The notes below the pieces were generated by a model that searched no databases, was not told the DNA's origin, and worked only from the letters and a program-made list of their open reading frames with translations. The position numbers and the translations under genes are program-made. 64,000 bases of DNA, taken from IMG/VR virus record IMGVR_UViG_3300032213_001988, positions 62,001 to 126,000 of that record; one strand, 5' to 3'. Positions 34,105-41,416 of this stretch are shown piece after piece. The DNA is from a virus. Positions within the stretch are counted from its first letter, which is position 1; each line of letters starts with the position of its first letter.

Positions 34105-34471
34105 CGTGCACCGTCGACTCTCCGGCCCGTGCACTACGAAGCCGTTCAGCAAGTTCCTCGAGCTGTGCAAGCCAAGGAAAAGGAAGTGCAATCGTCTCGC
34201 CTTCATCGTCCGTGCCACCTGTCAACACGATGTTGCCCATGATGACGTCCGTCATTGCGAAAGACTTCTCATATAGGTGCGTGCCGATGACATTTACTTC
34301 CATGCCGTTAATCAGCTTGCCTTCCTCATTACACCAAAGTGTAAGATCAGGTTTTAAGTCTACCGGCTGAATCAGTCCGCCGACCGCATCGCGCAGCTGC
34401 GCATACTCATCAGAGCTGAGATCAAGAACCTCGGTAGTAAAGTCAGTGTTGATGCGTAGCGCAGTTTTCAT
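34094..34471 (-). CDS. DUF3846 protein
   Basis: The ATG at 34471 (MKTALRINTDFTTEVLD) overlaps the upstream stop (ATGA). The 125-aa protein shows the DUF3846 pattern: DEYAQLRDAVGGLIQPVDL, DLTLWCNEEGKLINGMEVN and DVIMGNIVLTGGTDDEGE. Function of this phage/plasmid family is unknown. Confidence 0.75.
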   Translation of the reverse strand: MKTALRINTDFTTEVLDLSSDEYAQLRDAVGGLIQPVDLKPDLTLWCNEEGKLINGMEVNVIGTHLYEKSFAMTDVIMGNIVLTGGTDDEGETIALPFPWLAQLEELAERLRSARAGESTVHVVN

Positions 34472-34650
34472 ATTGCCACGTCCACATCGGGAAACCATTT
34501 AATCATTGTTTGTAGTAGGTGGTCGTAATCGCCACTTGTCATTTCTGCAGTGAATGCAGCAACTTCGTCTCCGCGTCCAAGCTTCTCTAGCTCTCGGCGT
34601 CCTGCGCCAATAATTGCAAACGCATTTCCATCTGTAAGCATAATTGCCAT
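34468..34650 (-). CDS. small protein, unknown
   Basis: A 60-aa protein: AIMLTDGNAFAIIGAGRREL followed by EVAAFTAEMTSGDYDHLLQT and WFPDVDVAI. The pattern (a strand, Gly-rich turn, helix) is common in phage proteins that precede DUF3846; I do not recall a name. Promoter copy 11 lies upstream. Confidence 0.65.
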   Translation of the reverse strand: MAIMLTDGNAFAIIGAGRRELEKLGRGDEVAAFTAEMTSGDYDHLLQTMIKWFPDVDVAI

Positions 34651-34672
34651 CGGGCTATCCCTTCGTCGTTGT

Positions 34673-34694
34673 TAGGATAATTATATCAGGTGCG
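34673..34694 (-). promoter_or_regulatory. extended -10 promoter, copy 11
   Basis: CGCACCTGATATAATT, -10 at 34685-34680. Confidence 0.75.
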
Positions 34695-34702
34695 GAAATG
34701 GA

Positions 34703-34740
34703 GAAGAGAGCCAGCGACTTCCCCAAGGCTGGCTCTCTTC
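34703..34740 (-). terminator. terminator after basic-protein gene
   Basis: GAAGAGAGCCAG pairs perfectly with CTGGCTCTCTTC (12 bp), followed on the minus strand by TCCATTTCC. Confidence 0.75.
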
Positions 34741-34750
34741 AGAAGCTAGT

Positions 34751-35047
34751 TTACGCTGCTAGCTTCTTCTTTCCGCGACGCAATTCAGACATCAATTTTG
34801 ATGCTTCCTTGGTGTTGGCTACCTGTGTCTTCATACCTGTTGAGATATCAAAGACCAAGTAGTGCGAGCGATTTGCCGCACGCAATACCGCAAGGGTCTT
34901 ACGCTTGCGGAAGTAAGCTGGTTCGTAGCCAGAGGGAAGCTTCACACCTTTAGGAAGCGTTGGTAAAGTTTCAACGCGAGTGTAAGGCTTCGTCTGGACA
35001 AGAACCTTCTTGCTAGCTGTCTTCACAGCTGTTGGTTTCTTGGACAT
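34751..35047 (-). CDS. small basic protein
   Basis: The ATG at 35047 (MSKKPTAVKTASKKV) follows ACGAAAGGACAAGTC; the six residues upstream overlap the neighbour. The 98-aa product is Lys/Arg-rich with PSGYEPAYFRKRKTLAVLRA and a basic end (SELRRGKKKLAA). Probably nucleic-acid-binding; not recognised. Confidence 0.6.
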   Translation of the reverse strand: MSKKPTAVKTASKKVLVQTKPYTRVETLPTLPKGVKLPSGYEPAYFRKRKTLAVLRAANRSHYLVFDISTGMKTQVANTKEASKLMSELRRGKKKLAA

Positions 35048-35061
35048 GACTTGTCCTTTCG

Positions 35062-35217
35062 TCATTTTGTCTCCTCAGTCGATTTGGCTGAGGCTTGATC
35101 TATTATATACACGTTCCGCCTTAGAAGTAAACCCAAGACGAACCTGGAGTAATAGCCAATGATAAAGCGGAAGGTTCCGATCTCACCTTCCGAGTAGCGT
35201 CCGGAGACGTCCATCAT
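35062..35217 (-). CDS. small protein, unknown
   Basis: The start is placed at the ATG pair 35217/35214 after AAGGGAGC. The 51-aa product has a hydrophobic middle (FRFIIGYYSRFVLGLLLRRN). Within its 3' end the DNA contains TGTATATAAT, a -10 for the next gene. Not recognised. Confidence 0.5.
   Translation of the reverse strand: MMDVSGRYSEGEIGTFRFIIGYYSRFVLGLLLRRNVYIIDQASAKSTEETK
35095..35111 (-). promoter_or_regulatory. promoter inside coding sequence
   Basis: TGTATATAATAGATC (minus strand) with TATAAT at 35107-35102; TG is two rather than one base away from the hexamer. The predicted leader starts with a CCTCAG/CTGAGG hairpin and then ACGAAAGGA before the ATG at 35047. Confidence 0.5.
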
Positions 35218-35234
35218 GCTCCCTTGAAGGAGTC

Positions 35235-35432
35235 TTACGTTATTGCGCTGGGGTCGCATGTAGGAAGAGTGTGAGTTCGCCAATCGATGAGAATTTGATC
35301 TAAAGTTTCGGAGTACTCTATCGGCAGAGACTCAGAGACTTGTTTCATCATAAGAAGCGTCGCCATGTTTGCGGCAGCTCGCTCCTTGTGCCACTCTTTT
35401 GGGGAAAGGCACACCCCGCACTTCTCTTCCAT
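35235..35432 (-). CDS. small protein with CxxC motif
   Basis: A 65-aa protein (MEEKCGVCLSPKEWHKERAA) with one CxxC and a later Cys. The ATG overlaps the preceding stop (TAATG). Not recognised. Confidence 0.6.
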   Translation of the reverse strand: MEEKCGVCLSPKEWHKERAAANMATLLMMKQVSESLPIEYSETLDQILIDWRTHTLPTCDPSAIT

Positions 35433-35752
35433 TACGAAAGAGAAACGGGAGTGTTGGCAAGTGCGTTTGTCACTTGAGAGACTGAAAGATCATTGTACCC
35501 ACCAACGTGCCATTCGTAAATCTCACTCAGGGCAGGTGCACCTTCTTCGTATCGCTTCCAGTCATAGACTGTTGCAATGATTCCATTCTCAAACTGAATT
35601 ACCCATTCTGTAGTAACCTTGTCATGCTCATCATCAGTTATGAATGTTGGCATACCAAATGTTTCAATTAGAGCGGCGCGTGTTGTAGTCACGTACCCTT
35701 GCAGGCTTGTGCCTACACCATTGTCGATTACGTCTTTAGTTGTAAACTTCAT
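35432..35752 (-). CDS. conserved phage hypothetical
   Basis: A 106-aa protein: LIETFGMPTFITDDEHDK, VTTEWVIQFENGIIATVYDW and YEWHVGGYNDLSVSQVTNAL. This beta-rich pattern occurs in small actinophage proteins of unknown function. Read from promoter copy 12 with ACAACGAAAGGAATCA before the ATG. Confidence 0.6.
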   Translation of the reverse strand: MKFTTKDVIDNGVGTSLQGYVTTTRAALIETFGMPTFITDDEHDKVTTEWVIQFENGIIATVYDWKRYEEGAPALSEIYEWHVGGYNDLSVSQVTNALANTPVSLS

Positions 35753-35772
35753 TTGATTCCTTTCGTTGTCGT

Positions 35773-35794
35773 TAGGACAATTATATCATATAAG
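35773..35794 (-). promoter_or_regulatory. extended -10 promoter, copy 12 (divergent upstream part)
   Basis: TTATATGATATAATT, -10 at 35785-35780; the usual ACC before TGA is changed to a TATA stretch. Confidence 0.65.
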
Positions 35795-35797
35795 AAA

Positions 35798-35825
35798 TGG
35801 AGCTGGGCTTTTACACCCAGCTCCA
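35798..35825 (-). terminator. hairpin terminator
   Basis: TGGAGCTGGG pairs with CCCAGCTCCA (perfect 10 bp, eight-base loop), followed by TTTCTTATAT on the minus strand. Confidence 0.75.
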
Positions 35826-36114
35826 CCTCGTGCACTTTTGAACTCGAGCTGCATACTCCGGACTGCGTCTCACTGACCGAACAAGAGGAGAGCGACTCCT
35901 CCGCTCACGTTCGGTAGGCTGTTGACCAGACCTATGCCCTTTGCACTGCGACCTGCGCCGCATACCCCAACGCCTCAATTGGCGCCAAGGAACTCTTCAT
36001 CCCAGTTGCTCTTCTTTGGAGTACTCTGCCAGTGGCAGAACCATTATGGTCGGCTGGGAATTTGTTCAATCCTCACTGTGTTGTGAGGGGAGCCTTGCGA
36101 CTCCCCTCCAACTT
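35826..36114 (-). other. 290-bp untranslated region, possible structured RNA
   Basis: No frame looks coding. A perfect 8-bp hairpin (GAGGGGAG with CTCCCCTC, 36085-36108) follows the stop at 36115. Beyond it, ACCGAAC and GTTCGGT (near 35876-35914) enclose another hairpin (GGAG/CTCC), and the whole segment is bounded by the terminator at 35.8 kb. It would be transcribed from promoter copy 13 as a long 3' region or a processed RNA. Confidence 0.4.
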
Positions 36115-36465
36115 TTACAGTGCTTTTATGAAGTCGTAAGGTGTGGAGACTAGAGTCGCCACATACGCTTCTGGCCATCCGGCTTCAAGAGCCTTCCGAT
36201 CAATTTTAGTGTTGCTGGAGTTTTGCAGTTTGAATCTTTCAACACCACGAATCATTCCGATTCCGGCAGTGCCTAGGAGTTCACGGAGGCGGGCTTCTGC
36301 CTTCTCCTTTTGTTCCTCGTGAGCTTTGATTGCTTCACGAGCAGCGATGAACTGGAACAGAACCTTTTCAGCGTCTGTTGCAGTAAGGTCGACTACGTCA
36401 ACCTTCGTAGTTGCAGTTGCCACAGTTGTGACTGTTGTGACTGCGGATGATGTCTTTGTAGACAT
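36115..36465 (-). CDS. coiled-coil protein, YqaJ-tail-like
   Basis: The ATG at 36465 (MSTKTSSAVTTVTTV) follows ACGAAGGGACATAT. The 116-aa protein has a Thr-rich start, a helical segment AREAIKAHEEQKEKAEARL and a C-terminal part (VERFKLQNSSNTKIDRKALE, YVATLVSTPYDFIKAL) that resembles the tail region of phage YqaJ/RecB-like recombinases without the nuclease. Role unknown. Confidence 0.6.
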   Translation of the reverse strand: MSTKTSSAVTTVTTVATATTKVDVVDLTATDAEKVLFQFIAAREAIKAHEEQKEKAEARLRELLGTAGIGMIRGVERFKLQNSSNTKIDRKALEAGWPEAYVATLVSTPYDFIKAL

Positions 36466-36504
36466 ATATGTCCCTTCGTCATTTACCATCGGGCGTTCCG
36501 ATGA

Positions 36505-36526
36505 TAGGATAATTATATCAGGCAGG
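36505..36526 (-). promoter_or_regulatory. extended -10 promoter, copy 13, with 5'-terminal hairpin
   Basis: CTGCCTGATATAATT, -10 at 36517-36512. From the predicted start at 36505 the leader begins ATCATCGGaacgcCCGATGGT. Confidence 0.75.
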
Positions 36527-36530
36527 AAAC

Positions 36531-36764
36531 CTATTTTGGAGCTAGACGTCTTTCAGCTTCATCAATACAGTATTGAAGACCAAACTCTTCAGCGCCTGGC
36601 GCATCCTTATCAAAGAGTCTCACTGCTTCTTCCCACACTTCTTTCGAGTACGGGTTGTCTTCGTCCATGTATTCAGCATGCTCTTTTGAGAACCACTGAA
36701 TCATGATTTCCTCGTTTGGGTCGAGTTCCATCAAGTTCTTTATTGCGTCTGCGACTGTCGTCAT
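36531..36764 (-). CDS. small acidic protein
   Basis: A 77-aa acidic protein: IKNLMELDPNEEIMIQWF, EHAEYMDEDNPYSKEVWEEA and a helical end. Matches the pattern of small phage proteins seen in many genomes but not named. Preceded by AACGACGAAAGGAACAGT. Confidence 0.6.
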   Translation of the reverse strand: MTTVADAIKNLMELDPNEEIMIQWFSKEHAEYMDEDNPYSKEVWEEAVRLFDKDAPGAEEFGLQYCIDEAERRLAPK

Positions 36765-36790
36765 ACTGTTCCTTTCGTCGTTTGGTCGTT

Positions 36791-36812
36791 AGGTGCAATT
36801 ATATCAGGTAGG
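36791..36812 (-). promoter_or_regulatory. extended -10 promoter, copy 14
   Basis: CTACCTGATATAATT, -10 at 36803-36798. The upstream gene stops at the TGA inside it. Confidence 0.75.
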
Positions 36813-37202
36813 AATCTTAGTCTCAGTTCCATACTCGAAAATCTCATCCTCGAACTTATCGCCTTCAACCTCGACGTCTCCTGGTAGCTCGTATTCGTGA
36901 AGTACGTGTACCACGTTCGAACCTTCCCACCAGTCTCCATTAGGAGATGCGAACCACGTCCTGTACTCCTTAGGCTTTACGAATTGCCCCGTCTCATCAC
37001 GGTCAAAGGGAGCTTCTAGTCTAGGGTCGTCTGACTGTATTACCAGCGGGACGAATAGCCCGTCATTATCGATGGTCAGGCCTGAGCGTATTACAACCTC
37101 GCCCGTCATCTCATCCAGCTCTATGGTGAAGCCTGCAAGCCGTTCATCAACGAATCGACCTAAGGCGCTAAGGGACAGTAGATCCTTGCCTTCAAGATTC
37201 AT
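36804..37202 (-). CDS. acidic protein, unknown
   Basis: The ATG at 37202 (MNLEGKDLLSLSALG) has AGGTAGGG upstream. The 132-aa acidic protein has beta pattern (GFTIELDEMTGEVVIRSGLT, VPLVIQSDDP) and a Trp-rich middle (TWFASPNGDWWEGSNVVHV). Not recognised. Confidence 0.6.
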   Translation of the reverse strand: MNLEGKDLLSLSALGRFVDERLAGFTIELDEMTGEVVIRSGLTIDNDGLFVPLVIQSDDPRLEAPFDRDETGQFVKPKEYRTWFASPNGDWWEGSNVVHVLHEYELPGDVEVEGDKFEDEIFEYGTETKIPT

Positions 37203-37207
37203 GCCCG

Positions 37208-37372
37208 TCACCCTACCTGTAGTAGTTCATTACAAAGATTGCAATAATAAGCGTCTCCAAGAATAGAGTCTTCATCGTACAAATGGAATACGTCAGGGCT
37301 GCCGTTGTGATAGTTTTCTCTGCAGGTGTCACACCCGTTGAGGCAATCGCCTGCGTGTATCGTGGTCGCCAT
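37208..37372 (-). CDS. small zinc-binding protein
   Basis: A 54-aa frame: GDCLNGCDTCRENYHNG and AYYCNLCNELLQVG give four to five Cys and a His, a compact zinc site. Its ATG overlaps the preceding stop (TAATG). Not recognised. Confidence 0.65.
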   Translation of the reverse strand: MATTIHAGDCLNGCDTCRENYHNGSPDVFHLYDEDSILGDAYYCNLCNELLQVG

Positions 37373-37599
37373 TATCGAATCATCTTCTCTACGAAGATGT
37401 GTCCTGGCCCGTTTCCTTCTGGGTCCTGGCTAGGTACGAAACCCAAGCCATTGTCAAGTGTGAACACCACTGGTAGCGAACCGCCACCGTGTTCCCAACC
37501 AAAATCTTCTACCTCGCCGTCCGTCATTTCACGAACGCCGGTGATGGTTCGCCCGATAAGCGAGCCCCATTCTTTTTTGATGTATGCGTCGTATGTCAT
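37372..37599 (-). CDS. small protein, unknown
   Basis: A 75-aa beta-rich protein: LIGRTITGVREMTDGEVEDF and SLPVVFTLDNGLGFVPSQDP. Leader begins with a long 5'-terminal hairpin, with ACGACGGAAGGAAACC before the ATG. Not recognised. Confidence 0.6.
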   Translation of the reverse strand: MTYDAYIKKEWGSLIGRTITGVREMTDGEVEDFGWEHGGGSLPVVFTLDNGLGFVPSQDPEGNGPGHIFVEKMIR

Positions 37600-37623
37600 T
37601 GGTTTCCTTCCGTCGTTGTTGGT

Positions 37624-37659
37624 ATCCTACCGAGCCACAGGCCCGTGACCCGGTAGGAT
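37624..37659 (-). promoter_or_regulatory. 5'-terminal leader hairpin
   Basis: The leader from promoter copy 15 begins ATCCTACCG at its first base and pairs with CGGTAGGAT at 37632-37624, enclosing GGTCACGGGCCTGTGGCT. A mature 5' end in a 9-bp stem may stabilise the message. Confidence 0.6.
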
Positions 37660-37680
37660 AGGACAATTATATCAGGTAGG
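37659..37680 (-). promoter_or_regulatory. extended -10 promoter, copy 15
   Basis: CTACCTGATATAATT, -10 at 37671-37666. Confidence 0.75.
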
Positions 37681-37682
37681 AA

Positions 37683-37922
37683 TTAGTCTTCGACGTCAGC
37701 ACGCAAGTACTGAACACCGTCATCACGCTCGTCCACTACCCAAGGGAGACGACTGCGTGACAGGTCACCCATGCTATTGGCTAGCTCAACCGCAGCCTTC
37801 TTAGCGGCGCCTAGGCTTGTCCTAGCTGCGTGACGTGACTCACCTGTGACAGCGTACTTGACTGATATTAGCCAAGCCGATTGTGGAGCTTTGTTCTTCA
37901 AGAGTGTCGCTGTGATACTCAT
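37683..37922 (-). CDS. small protein, unknown
   Basis: The ATG at 37922 (MSITATLLKNKAPQSAW) follows AACGAAAGGAACGAC. The 79-aa product looks like a small double-stranded-RNA- or DNA-binding-type alpha/beta fold (SAWLISVKYAVTGESRHAAR, AAKKAAVELANSMG) but this is only a size and pattern guess. Probably co-transcribed with the VWA gene through a large hairpin. Confidence 0.55.
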   Translation of the reverse strand: MSITATLLKNKAPQSAWLISVKYAVTGESRHAARTSLGAAKKAAVELANSMGDLSRSRLPWVVDERDDGVQYLRADVED

Positions 37923-37961
37923 GTCGTTCCTTTCGTTAGATTCCGTCATTGGAATTTTGGA

Positions 37962-38004
37962 CCGGAGCACTTGGATAATCTGACGGAAGAACCAAGCACT
38001 CCGG
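37962..38004 (-). terminator. large hairpin after VWA gene
   Basis: CCGGAGTGCTTGG and CCAAGTGCTCCGG (minus strand) pair apart from a central mismatch, with the loop carrying a second TTCCGTC/GACGGAA pairing to the flank. Partial terminator or processing site; no T-run. Confidence 0.5.
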
Positions 38005-38011
38005 ATTCTAT

Positions 38012-39799
38012 TTATGCTGCAGTTCGTGAAGTCACTTTCTCAAGTGCTTTCGCTGCTGCTCTGCCAATTTCAAGTGCTGCCTTTGCTGGATCATTTACAT
38101 CTGCAAGCATCACCGCATCAGTACCTTTGATGATATCTTCTGCGTAGTAATCTCTTGGACCCATCGGCAACCAGAGAACTGCTACTCCAGTCTCGTGGCA
38201 ACGACGTATCCAACGCTTAGCTTTCTCGATCTCTTCACCTGTGTAGCAACCATCACTCACAACTACAAGTAGGCGAGCGCCAGTGCCATGCAGAAGATTT
38301 AGAGAACCATCGAGTGCCTTGAATGCTTTGTTGAACTTTTCAGTTCCATCAGGTGCAGTGTAAACAGTTACCTCTGAAAGACTTTGCCCTGGCTTTAGTG
38401 TAGGGAACACGTCCTGACCATAGTAGACCATTGCGCAACGTGCTTGAACTCGCTTAGCAGCCTCAGACATAACCCAGGCAGTTGCTGCCATAGGTTGCAT
38501 TGCACTTGACATAGAACCTGAGATGTCAACCATCACACCTACTGTAAGTGTTGGGTCATCAGTGTGCTTACGAATAGTACGCTTCCAAGGTTCTGTCTTT
38601 GACAGAATACCCTTAGACTTTTCTGCCGCACCTTGCACCATAGCTCGAGTGCGCAACTTGCCAGGAGGAAGTTGAGAGACGATGTCGTGCTCATCACGCT
38701 CACGATACTTTGCCTTCTCAAGTAATTGAGCAACCTTAACTGCTGCTGCTCGCTCTGGACCTGTAGGCATACGTCTTTCGTGTAAACGTGATGATGTGCG
38801 TGACTCTGGGCTTGGGCCAGTGCCTTTCATAAAGACTTCCTGTGCTTCCTTCTTGTGGTCGTGGCGTTCCTTTGTTGCAGAAGACTTTGCCTGCACTTCT
38901 TCTGCCCACTCTTCAGAAGTCTGCTGATCATTTAGATCATCCTGCGCACCAATCGATGCAGACTCTGCTGCATCTTGTAGAGCGTCAAGTAGTACTCTAA
39001 TAAATTCTTGTCCTTCTTCTGACTGAGTTCCATCCTCGGGCTCGCCACGTTCTGCGGCAGCGTCCTTCACAAGCTTTGCCCATTCGCGAGCAAGTTCATA
39101 TAGAGGTTCTGGGTTTGTGTGCATCTCATGCATTTGGAATCTATTCCAGATAGAACGCAGACCCTTTAGTAGATCTTCGCCAAGGAACAACTCTAATTCT
39201 TCTGCGATGAACTCAACGTCTGATCGCTCAAGAACGTCTGCATCAATTCGTGCAAGTGTAAGTGCGGCAAGGGTTGCTGCAGATGATGTAGTTGAAAGAC
39301 CTTTGACACCTTCGAACGCATCTGCAAGTACGATGTCGATAGCGCAAGCGCGGAGGAACCCACGATTGTGTGGAAGTACTTGAACTCCTAGAGCCTCGAT
39401 GCGAGATTCCTCAAGCATCATCAGTGCATGAACCTCTTCCTTTGAAAGAACCTTTGCTGCTTCTGGAAGACTGTATAGTGAGAAGCGAGCATGCATTGCC
39501 TCGTGAAGGATTGCACCTGTTGCACGTGGCCAGTCATATTGAACTGAACGCTCTGTGATGTCACCAATCTGTTCTGGCAAGATGCCCTTGCCGAACGCGA
39601 TGGTGCAGTTGACTTCTACTTCTGAAAGTGATGGGTTGAATGCTGCAGGAGCGCCATCGCCAGCGTTAGGGCCAACGTATGCAACGATGTTGTCGCGACC
39701 GGCCAACGTATTGGTAAGGCGTCCTATCTGTGACCCAACCTTTAGCCACTCCATAGGAGTTGCCTCAGCGCGGGTTGCTGAATGCTTGATGTGTGCCAT
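38012..39799 (-). CDS. VWA-domain protein with metallopeptidase-like N-terminus
   Basis: A 595-aa protein. Residues about 90-150 have ATGAILHEAMHARFSLY (HExxH zinc motif) and a downstream EESRIEALG, typical of DUF2201-type metallopeptidase domains. A charged linker follows. Residues about 420-590 form a von Willebrand A domain with the MIDAS motif DISGSMS, then LLVVVSDGCYTGEE. It is adjacent to the MoxR ATPase, the usual partner of this type. The pair normally acts as a chaperone or activator that remodels specific complexes. Promoter copy 16 drives it separately from MoxR. Confidence 0.8.
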   Translation of the reverse strand: MAHIKHSATRAEATPMEWLKVGSQIGRLTNTLAGRDNIVAYVGPNAGDGAPAAFNPSLSEVEVNCTIAFGKGILPEQIGDITERSVQYDWPRATGAILHEAMHARFSLYSLPEAAKVLSKEEVHALMMLEESRIEALGVQVLPHNRGFLRACAIDIVLADAFEGVKGLSTTSSAATLAALTLARIDADVLERSDVEFIAEELELFLGEDLLKGLRSIWNRFQMHEMHTNPEPLYELAREWAKLVKDAAAERGEPEDGTQSEEGQEFIRVLLDALQDAAESASIGAQDDLNDQQTSEEWAEEVQAKSSATKERHDHKKEAQEVFMKGTGPSPESRTSSRLHERRMPTGPERAAAVKVAQLLEKAKYRERDEHDIVSQLPPGKLRTRAMVQGAAEKSKGILSKTEPWKRTIRKHTDDPTLTVGVMVDISGSMSSAMQPMAATAWVMSEAAKRVQARCAMVYYGQDVFPTLKPGQSLSEVTVYTAPDGTEKFNKAFKALDGSLNLLHGTGARLLVVVSDGCYTGEEIEKAKRWIRRCHETGVAVLWLPMGPRDYYAEDIIKGTDAVMLADVNDPAKAALEIGRAAAKALEKVTSRTAA

Positions 39800-39826
39800 T
39801 TGGTATCCTTCCGTCGTTTGTGCTTA

Positions 39827-39848
39827 TGGGATAATTATATCAGGTAAG
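39827..39848 (-). promoter_or_regulatory. extended -10 promoter, copy 16
   Basis: CTTACCTGATATAATT, -10 at 39839-39834, ahead of the VWA gene. Confidence 0.75.
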
Positions 39849-39859
39849 AAAGTTATGGA

Positions 39860-39888
39860 GAGGGTGGGCACCCAATGAGCCCACCCTT
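39860..39888 (-). terminator. terminator after MoxR gene
   Basis: GGGTGGGC (minus strand) pairs with GCCCACCC around TCATTGGGT, followed by TCTCCATAACTTTC. Confidence 0.7.
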
Positions 39889-39904
39889 CCGGTGCCAGGA
39901 TTGT

Positions 39905-40888
39905 TTAGATCTTGGCTGGACGGCACTCTTCGCCGAACACCCTAGTGAACACGTCCGCTACGACGGGGCGGTCGAGTTCAGGTGCTGCAGCGAGTAAGTT
40001 CGCGATTGCGAACTTTGTGCCGAAACTTTTCACAAGATCACGGAACCCAAGGAGTTCACGCATCTGTGGTGCCCAGGAGACTTCTCCTGTTTGCTGCTTC
40101 TTTGCTAGGTTTTGAGCAGCAGTGACAATTGTTGAAGGAGCGCCCAACTTGCGAGCAAGACTCCAGTCTGTTGTCATCTCGGCATGAATAGTAAATCGAG
40201 ATAGAAGCGCTTCTGAAAGTCGAACTCCAGGAGCGTTTGGGTTGGTTGCAGCGATTACATAGAACCCAGGTTTAGCTTTTACTATGCCACGCTCTGGGTT
40301 TGCAGTAACTGCGTAGGTGCCAGTGCCATCCATGAATGAATAGACAACAGACATAACCTTTGGATCAACGAGACCTACCTCATCAATTAGAAGTGGTACA
40401 CCACGCTCCGCAGCTTTTAGGAGTGGACCATCGACCCACTCGAATCCACCTGAAGGAGTTTGGATATATCCACCAATGAAGTCGGCGATCTCTGTGTCGC
40501 CTGTACCAAGAATTGTTTCGAAGTCATCGAATGATGCTTGGACAAGTGCAGTCTTACCACAACCTGGAGCGCCATAGAGAAGAATGAATTGCTTGTCCTC
40601 GCGCGCCTTGCGTAGTACTGCTACATCGTGGTGTTCGCCCCACTGACGTGTGTAGTACCACTCGCCATTTGGACGTAGATACTTCTCATCGGCAGTAAGT
40701 GAATCTGGTGAGATCATAGGAACAACTTTCTTTGTAGCAACAGTTCGGGCAGTAGCCTTACCTGGTGCCGGCATGAAAGCATCTAGCTTTGCACTCATCT
40801 CAGCATTGACGCTTGATGACGCAGCACTAGATAAGATCTCTGCAAGCCCTGGGTGGAGCTTGTCGTAATCTATCGTAAGTGTAGACAT
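39905..40888 (-). CDS. MoxR-type AAA+ ATPase
   Basis: A 327-aa protein with Walker A LLYGAPGCGKTALV near residue 113, Walker B VPLLIDEVGLVDP near 175, sensor-1 YVIAATNPNAPG and arginine-finger region SEALLSRFTIHAE. This is the MoxR/CbbQ layout. It has a VWA partner gene directly downstream. First gene after promoter copy 17, with ACGACGAAAGGACACCCA before the ATG. Confidence 0.85.
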   Translation of the reverse strand: MSTLTIDYDKLHPGLAEILSSAASSSVNAEMSAKLDAFMPAPGKATARTVATKKVVPMISPDSLTADEKYLRPNGEWYYTRQWGEHHDVAVLRKAREDKQFILLYGAPGCGKTALVQASFDDFETILGTGDTEIADFIGGYIQTPSGGFEWVDGPLLKAAERGVPLLIDEVGLVDPKVMSVVYSFMDGTGTYAVTANPERGIVKAKPGFYVIAATNPNAPGVRLSEALLSRFTIHAEMTTDWSLARKLGAPSTIVTAAQNLAKKQQTGEVSWAPQMRELLGFRDLVKSFGTKFAIANLLAAAPELDRPVVADVFTRVFGEECRPAKI

Positions 40889-40916
40889 TGGGTGTCCTTT
40901 CGTCGTTGGGTATTGC

Positions 40917-40938
40917 GTGTCTAATTATATCAGGTCAG
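40917..40938 (-). promoter_or_regulatory. extended -10 promoter, copy 17
   Basis: CTGACCTGATATAATT, -10 at 40929-40924, ahead of MoxR. The stop codon of the upstream gene lies a few bases away. Confidence 0.75.
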
Positions 40939-41393
40939 GAAACGAATAACGCTTCGCCGAACCCTAAGGTCCTACGGCAACGTGTAATTCGACCTAGAAT
41001 CTTGTATGGTGTCTTGCCTAGACGCACGTCATCGAGATCTTCTGGAGTAACCTCCACCACGATTGGTTGCTTGTAGACAACCCAGCCATTGTTGACTAGT
41101 TGGTTGAATAGGGAATCTGTGAATGAGACTTTGTCTCGTGCCACAAGGTTTGCCTGTTCAATTGAGTATTGAGCGATCTTGCCCATTGAATCACACTCTG
41201 GAGATTGGTTAGCAGATATCTGCTTCCAAGTCTTTCGAGGTTGAACCTTACTGATCCTGCGACGATAAAGCGTCAACGGGACGAGTTTGTTTGAGGTTGT
41301 GAAACCTTCAGGCGTCAATATAAGTTGAGTAGTGTAATCGCCACTGCGCAACTCTAGATATAGTGCTTTTCCTGCGACTGCTGTAGTCTGCAT
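40935..41393 (-). CDS. unknown protein upstream of MoxR
   Basis: A 152-aa protein: ALYLELRSGDYTTQLILTPE (strands), a basic middle RRRISKVQPRKTWKQI and VVEVTPEDLDDVRLGKTPYK. It is placed directly ahead of the MoxR/VWA pair but has its own promoter (copy 18), so it may be a third partner; that is inference. Not recognised. Confidence 0.6.
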   Translation of the reverse strand: MQTTAVAGKALYLELRSGDYTTQLILTPEGFTTSNKLVPLTLYRRRISKVQPRKTWKQISANQSPECDSMGKIAQYSIEQANLVARDKVSFTDSLFNQLVNNGWVVYKQPIVVEVTPEDLDDVRLGKTPYKILGRITRCRRTLGFGEALFVS

Positions 41394-41416
41394 TGGGTGT
41401 CCTTTCGTCGTTGGTA

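Noticed and set aside
35941-36153. Plus-strand ORF of 70 codons in the untranslated segment
   Set aside because: No ribosome binding site, unlikely amino-acid composition, overlaps a minus-strand gene and hairpins.
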